From Desulfobacteraceae bacterium (GTDB lineage Bacteria; Desulfobacterota; Desulfobacteria; Desulfobacterales; Desulfobacteraceae): 7,840 bases of DNA. A program made the position numbers and the translations under genes. The DNA is taken from assembly GCA_030638935.1 (NCBI GenBank), contig DAOWDR010000255.1, positions 1 to 7,840 on the forward strand, read 5' to 3'. The notes below the pieces were generated by a model that worked only from the letters and a program-made list of their open reading frames with translations, made no database searches and had not been told where the DNA came from. Below are positions 6,795-7,840 of the stretch, piece after piece (within the stretch, counting starts at the first letter, position 1; each line of letters begins with the position of its first letter).

Positions 6795-6869
6795 GCGGGA
6801 ATAACTCAGTGGTAGAGTGCGACCTTGCCAAGGTCGAAGTCGCGGGTTCAACTCCCGTTTCCCGCTCCA
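6795..6869 (+). tRNA. glyW: tRNA-Gly(GCC)
   Basis: Full cloverleaf with encoded CCA. The acceptor stem GCGGGAA (6795-6801) pairs with TTCCCGC (6859-6865); the D stem ACTC pairs with GAGT; the anticodon stem CGACC (6820-6824) pairs with GGTCG (6832-6836) around the loop TTGCCAA, anticodon GCC at 6827-6829. The T stem GCGGG pairs with CCCGT (one G-U) around TTCAACT. The discriminator is T, as expected for bacterial glycine tRNAs. It reads GGC and GGU codons. The symbol follows the E. coli gene in the same position after pgsA. Confidence 0.97.
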
Positions 6870-6876
6870 TACAAAA

Positions 6877-6951
6877 GGCGGCTTGGCCAAGTGGTAAGGC
6901 ATCGGCCTGCAAAGCCGACATTCTCCAGTTCAAATCTGGAAGCCGCCTCCA
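6877..6951 (+). tRNA. cysT: tRNA-Cys(GCA)
   Basis: Full cloverleaf with encoded CCA, 7 bases after tRNA-Gly. The acceptor stem GGCGGCT (6877-6883) pairs with AGCCGCC (6941-6947); the D stem GCC pairs with GGC; the anticodon stem TCGGC (6902-6906) pairs with GCCGA (6914-6918) around CTGCAAA, anticodon GCA at 6909-6911. The T stem ends in CCAG/CTGG around TTCAAAT. The discriminator T and the GCA anticodon are the known cysteine identity elements. It reads UGC and UGU codons and must be co-transcribed with tRNA-Gly. Confidence 0.97.
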
Positions 6952-6961
6952 TAGTAAATTC

Positions 6962-6996
6962 AAGGGTCTTGAGAGTTTCTCAGGTCCCTTTTTTTT
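6962..6996 (+). terminator. Intrinsic terminator of the tRNA unit
   Basis: The arms 6962-6974 and 6978-6990 form a stem of 13 positions with one T-T mismatch and one G-U pair around the loop GTT, followed by an unbroken T run to 6996. It starts 10 bases after the CCA of tRNA-Cys and ends the tRNA transcript. It does not look bidirectional, because no A run precedes the left arm. Confidence 0.92.
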
Positions 6997-7188
6997 ATGC
7001 GAAAATCATTACTCCCCACACTATTCCCCACAAAGTTCAATGTTTTTAGAATACATTGAACATTTCAAACCCCAAGAGCAATAGCTTTAAAACATACAAA
7101 AGGCATTCCAGGGACAAAGGAAATTAAAGGAGAGGGCTCCGGACATGCGCTTGTTCTACTCTTTATAGTATAATAAAATTTTGGTGCA
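6997..7188. other. Non-coding stretch between the tRNA unit and the TPR gene
   Basis: These 192 bases separate two converging transcripts. I see no credible gene. They contain an inverted repeat at 7035-7061 and two copies of CCCCACA (near 7014-7020 and 7026-7032). No clear intrinsic terminator for the minus-strand gene is visible; the closest candidates are the 7035-7061 repeat and a 4-base stem at 7129-7140. Confidence 0.7.
7035..7061. repeat. 9-base perfect inverted repeat
   Basis: GTTCAATGT (7035-7043) is the exact reverse complement of ACATTGAAC (7053-7061), with a 9-base AT-rich loop. On the minus strand it would be followed by only TTTG, so it is at best a weak terminator for the TPR gene. 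A protein-binding operator is equally possible. No second copy is seen in the window. Confidence 0.55.
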
Positions 7189-7840
7189 TTACATCTGCCC
7201 AATGATTTTTTTTGCTTCATCTGCTCCGTTAAAGTCATTTTGGAGTTCCAGGGCTTTTTCCAAGAATTTTTTAGCATTTGTATAGTCCCATTTTTTATTG
7301 TAGGCAAGCCCGAGGTGATAATGGAAAACAGGATTTTTCGGTTCTATTTCAAGGCAGTTTTTAAACTCTAGTATGGCAGAGTCATACAATTGTTTTTTAT
7401 AATAAACCCAACCCAGGGTGTCCATGATGGCCGGCACCTCTCCTCCTGTTTCCTTGGCCTTCCGGGCCAGTTCAAGTGCAGTATCCATCTCTCTGTTCTG
7501 CTGGGCATAGAGGAAGGCCAGGTTGTTCATGGCAGGAATGTATTCAGGGTTTATGGCCAGGGCTTTTTTATAATGGTCTTCTGCAAGTGCCGACTCTCCC
7601 TTTTTTTCGTAAAGGGTGCCTATAAAACTATGGGGTCCGGCCTGGTCCGGCCTGTTTTCAATGAGATCCTTGTAAATTTGAAGTTCTTTTTCCTCCTTTT
7701 TTTCAGAACGGTAAATTTTTGCCAGGGCAAGATAGGGCTGAATAAATTGGGGATTTTTTTCAATGGCAAGTTTCAAGGTTTTTTTGGCCGGTTCAACCTC
7801 TTGTGTTACCAGTAAAAGATTGCTCTTCAGGTTTAATATG
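7189..7840 (-). CDS. TPR-repeat protein, C-terminal part (N-terminus outside window)
   Basis: The frame is open on the minus strand from the right edge (from about base 7839) to TAA at 7191-7189, giving about 216 residues with the start off the window. A TTG at 7776 is in frame but lies inside a repeat, so it is not the start. At least five TPR units of about 34 residues can be read, each with the usual small/aromatic pattern, for instance PHSFIGTLYEKKGESALAE, AMNNLAFLYAQQ, IMDTLGWVYYKKQLYDSAI and FHYHLGLAYNKKWDYTNAK, with helix ends such as KALAINP and CLEIEP. TPR arrays mediate protein-protein contact; the partner is unknown. The layout resembles the C-termini of large TPR proteins of exopolysaccharide or PEP-CTERM loci in Desulfobacterota, but no upstream domain or neighbour is visible to support that. 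It ends in the plain sequence KKIIGQM. Confidence 0.88.
   Translation of the reverse strand, partial: ILNLKSNLLLVTQEVEPAKKTLKLAIEKNPQFIQPYLALAKIYRSEKKEEKELQIYKDLIENRPDQAGPHSFIGTLYEKKGESALAEDHYKKALAINPEYIPAMNNLAFLYAQQNREMDTALELARKAKETGGEVPAIMDTLGWVYYKKQLYDSAILEFKNCLEIEPKNPVFHYHLGLAYNKKWDYTNAKKFLEKALELQNDFNGADEAKKIIGQM

Noticed and set aside
6709..6963. Minus-strand open frame of 84 codons containing ETGVEPATSTLARSHSTTEL
   Set aside because: It runs antisense through both tRNA genes. This peptide is a well-known false protein produced by the reverse strand of glycine tRNA genes; the tRNA folds explain the sequence completely.
7010..7032. Two copies of CCCCACA as a possible repeat array
   Set aside because: Only two imperfect 12-base units, with no further copies or spacing pattern; too little for a repeat family or CRISPR.
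6930..7080. Integration (att) site at the 3' end of tRNA-Cys
   Set aside because: tRNA 3' ends are common integration sites, but there is no second copy of the tRNA end, no integrase and no change in character in the window; an intact terminator follows the tRNA.
6788..7084. Plus-strand open frames of 98 and 74 codons over the tRNA genes
   Set aside because: They read through both tRNAs and the terminator, and have no ribosome binding site or recognisable domain.
7151..7174. TATAAT at 7169-7174 as a plus-strand promoter
   Set aside because: The only TTG-like element (7151-7156) is 12 bases away, and no plus-strand gene follows; the sequence is simply AT-rich.
7065..7307. Minus-strand open frame of 80 codons overlapping the end of the TPR gene
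   Set aside because: It lies in another frame of the TPR gene and extends into non-coding DNA; there is no ribosome binding site or family resemblance.

Overview
The window is ordinary chromosomal DNA of moderate GC content, densely packed with housekeeping genes. Its gene order (end of hslU, then argB, argD, argF, argH, a small lipoprotein gene, folK, a short transaldolase gene and pgsA), its protein style and its frequent 4-base start/stop overlaps suggest a sulfate-reducing member of the Desulfobacterota, probably Desulfobacteraceae-like. That placement is inferred from gene order and recalled protein resemblance, not from a search.

Layout: bases 1-87 hold the last 28 codons of hslU, the ATPase of the HslUV protease. 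Its stop codon overlaps the start of argB. Bases 84-4573 form an arginine biosynthesis cluster: argB (acetylglutamate kinase), argD (acetylornithine aminotransferase), argF (ornithine carbamoyltransferase, with a TTG start) and argH (argininosuccinate lyase). The step between ArgF and ArgH, argininosuccinate synthase (argG), is not encoded here; the argF-argH gap is only 62-65 bases and contains a run of twelve A. Bases 4576-6737 continue on the same strand with a predicted outer-membrane or periplasmic lipoprotein that joins an LptM-like N-terminus to a fibronectin-III-like domain, then folK (folate synthesis), a short-form transaldolase (pentose phosphate pathway) and pgsA (phosphatidylglycerophosphate synthase). 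Junctions are tight: 2-base gap, 4-base overlap, 10-base gap, 4-base overlap. Most of bases 1-6737 could therefore be one or a few long transcripts; no intrinsic terminator is visible on the plus strand between these genes.

Bases 6749-6996 form a compact tRNA unit: a consensus sigma-70-type promoter, tRNA-Gly(GCC), tRNA-Cys(GCA) 7 bases later, and a strong intrinsic terminator. Both tRNAs fold fully and encode their CCA ends. Gene order pgsA - tRNA-Gly(GCC) - tRNA-Cys(GCA) is the same as pgsA-glyW-cysT-leuZ of E. coli, but without the leucine tRNA. Bases 6997-7188 are non-coding and contain one 9-base inverted repeat. From 7189 to the right edge the minus strand carries the C-terminal part of a TPR-repeat protein, converging on the tRNA unit.

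I found no mobile element, CRISPR array, defence system or clear sign of horizontal transfer, and no undescribed system that I could defend. The items most worth a second look are the LptM-like/FN3 lipoprotein, the missing argG, and the structured folK/transaldolase junction.
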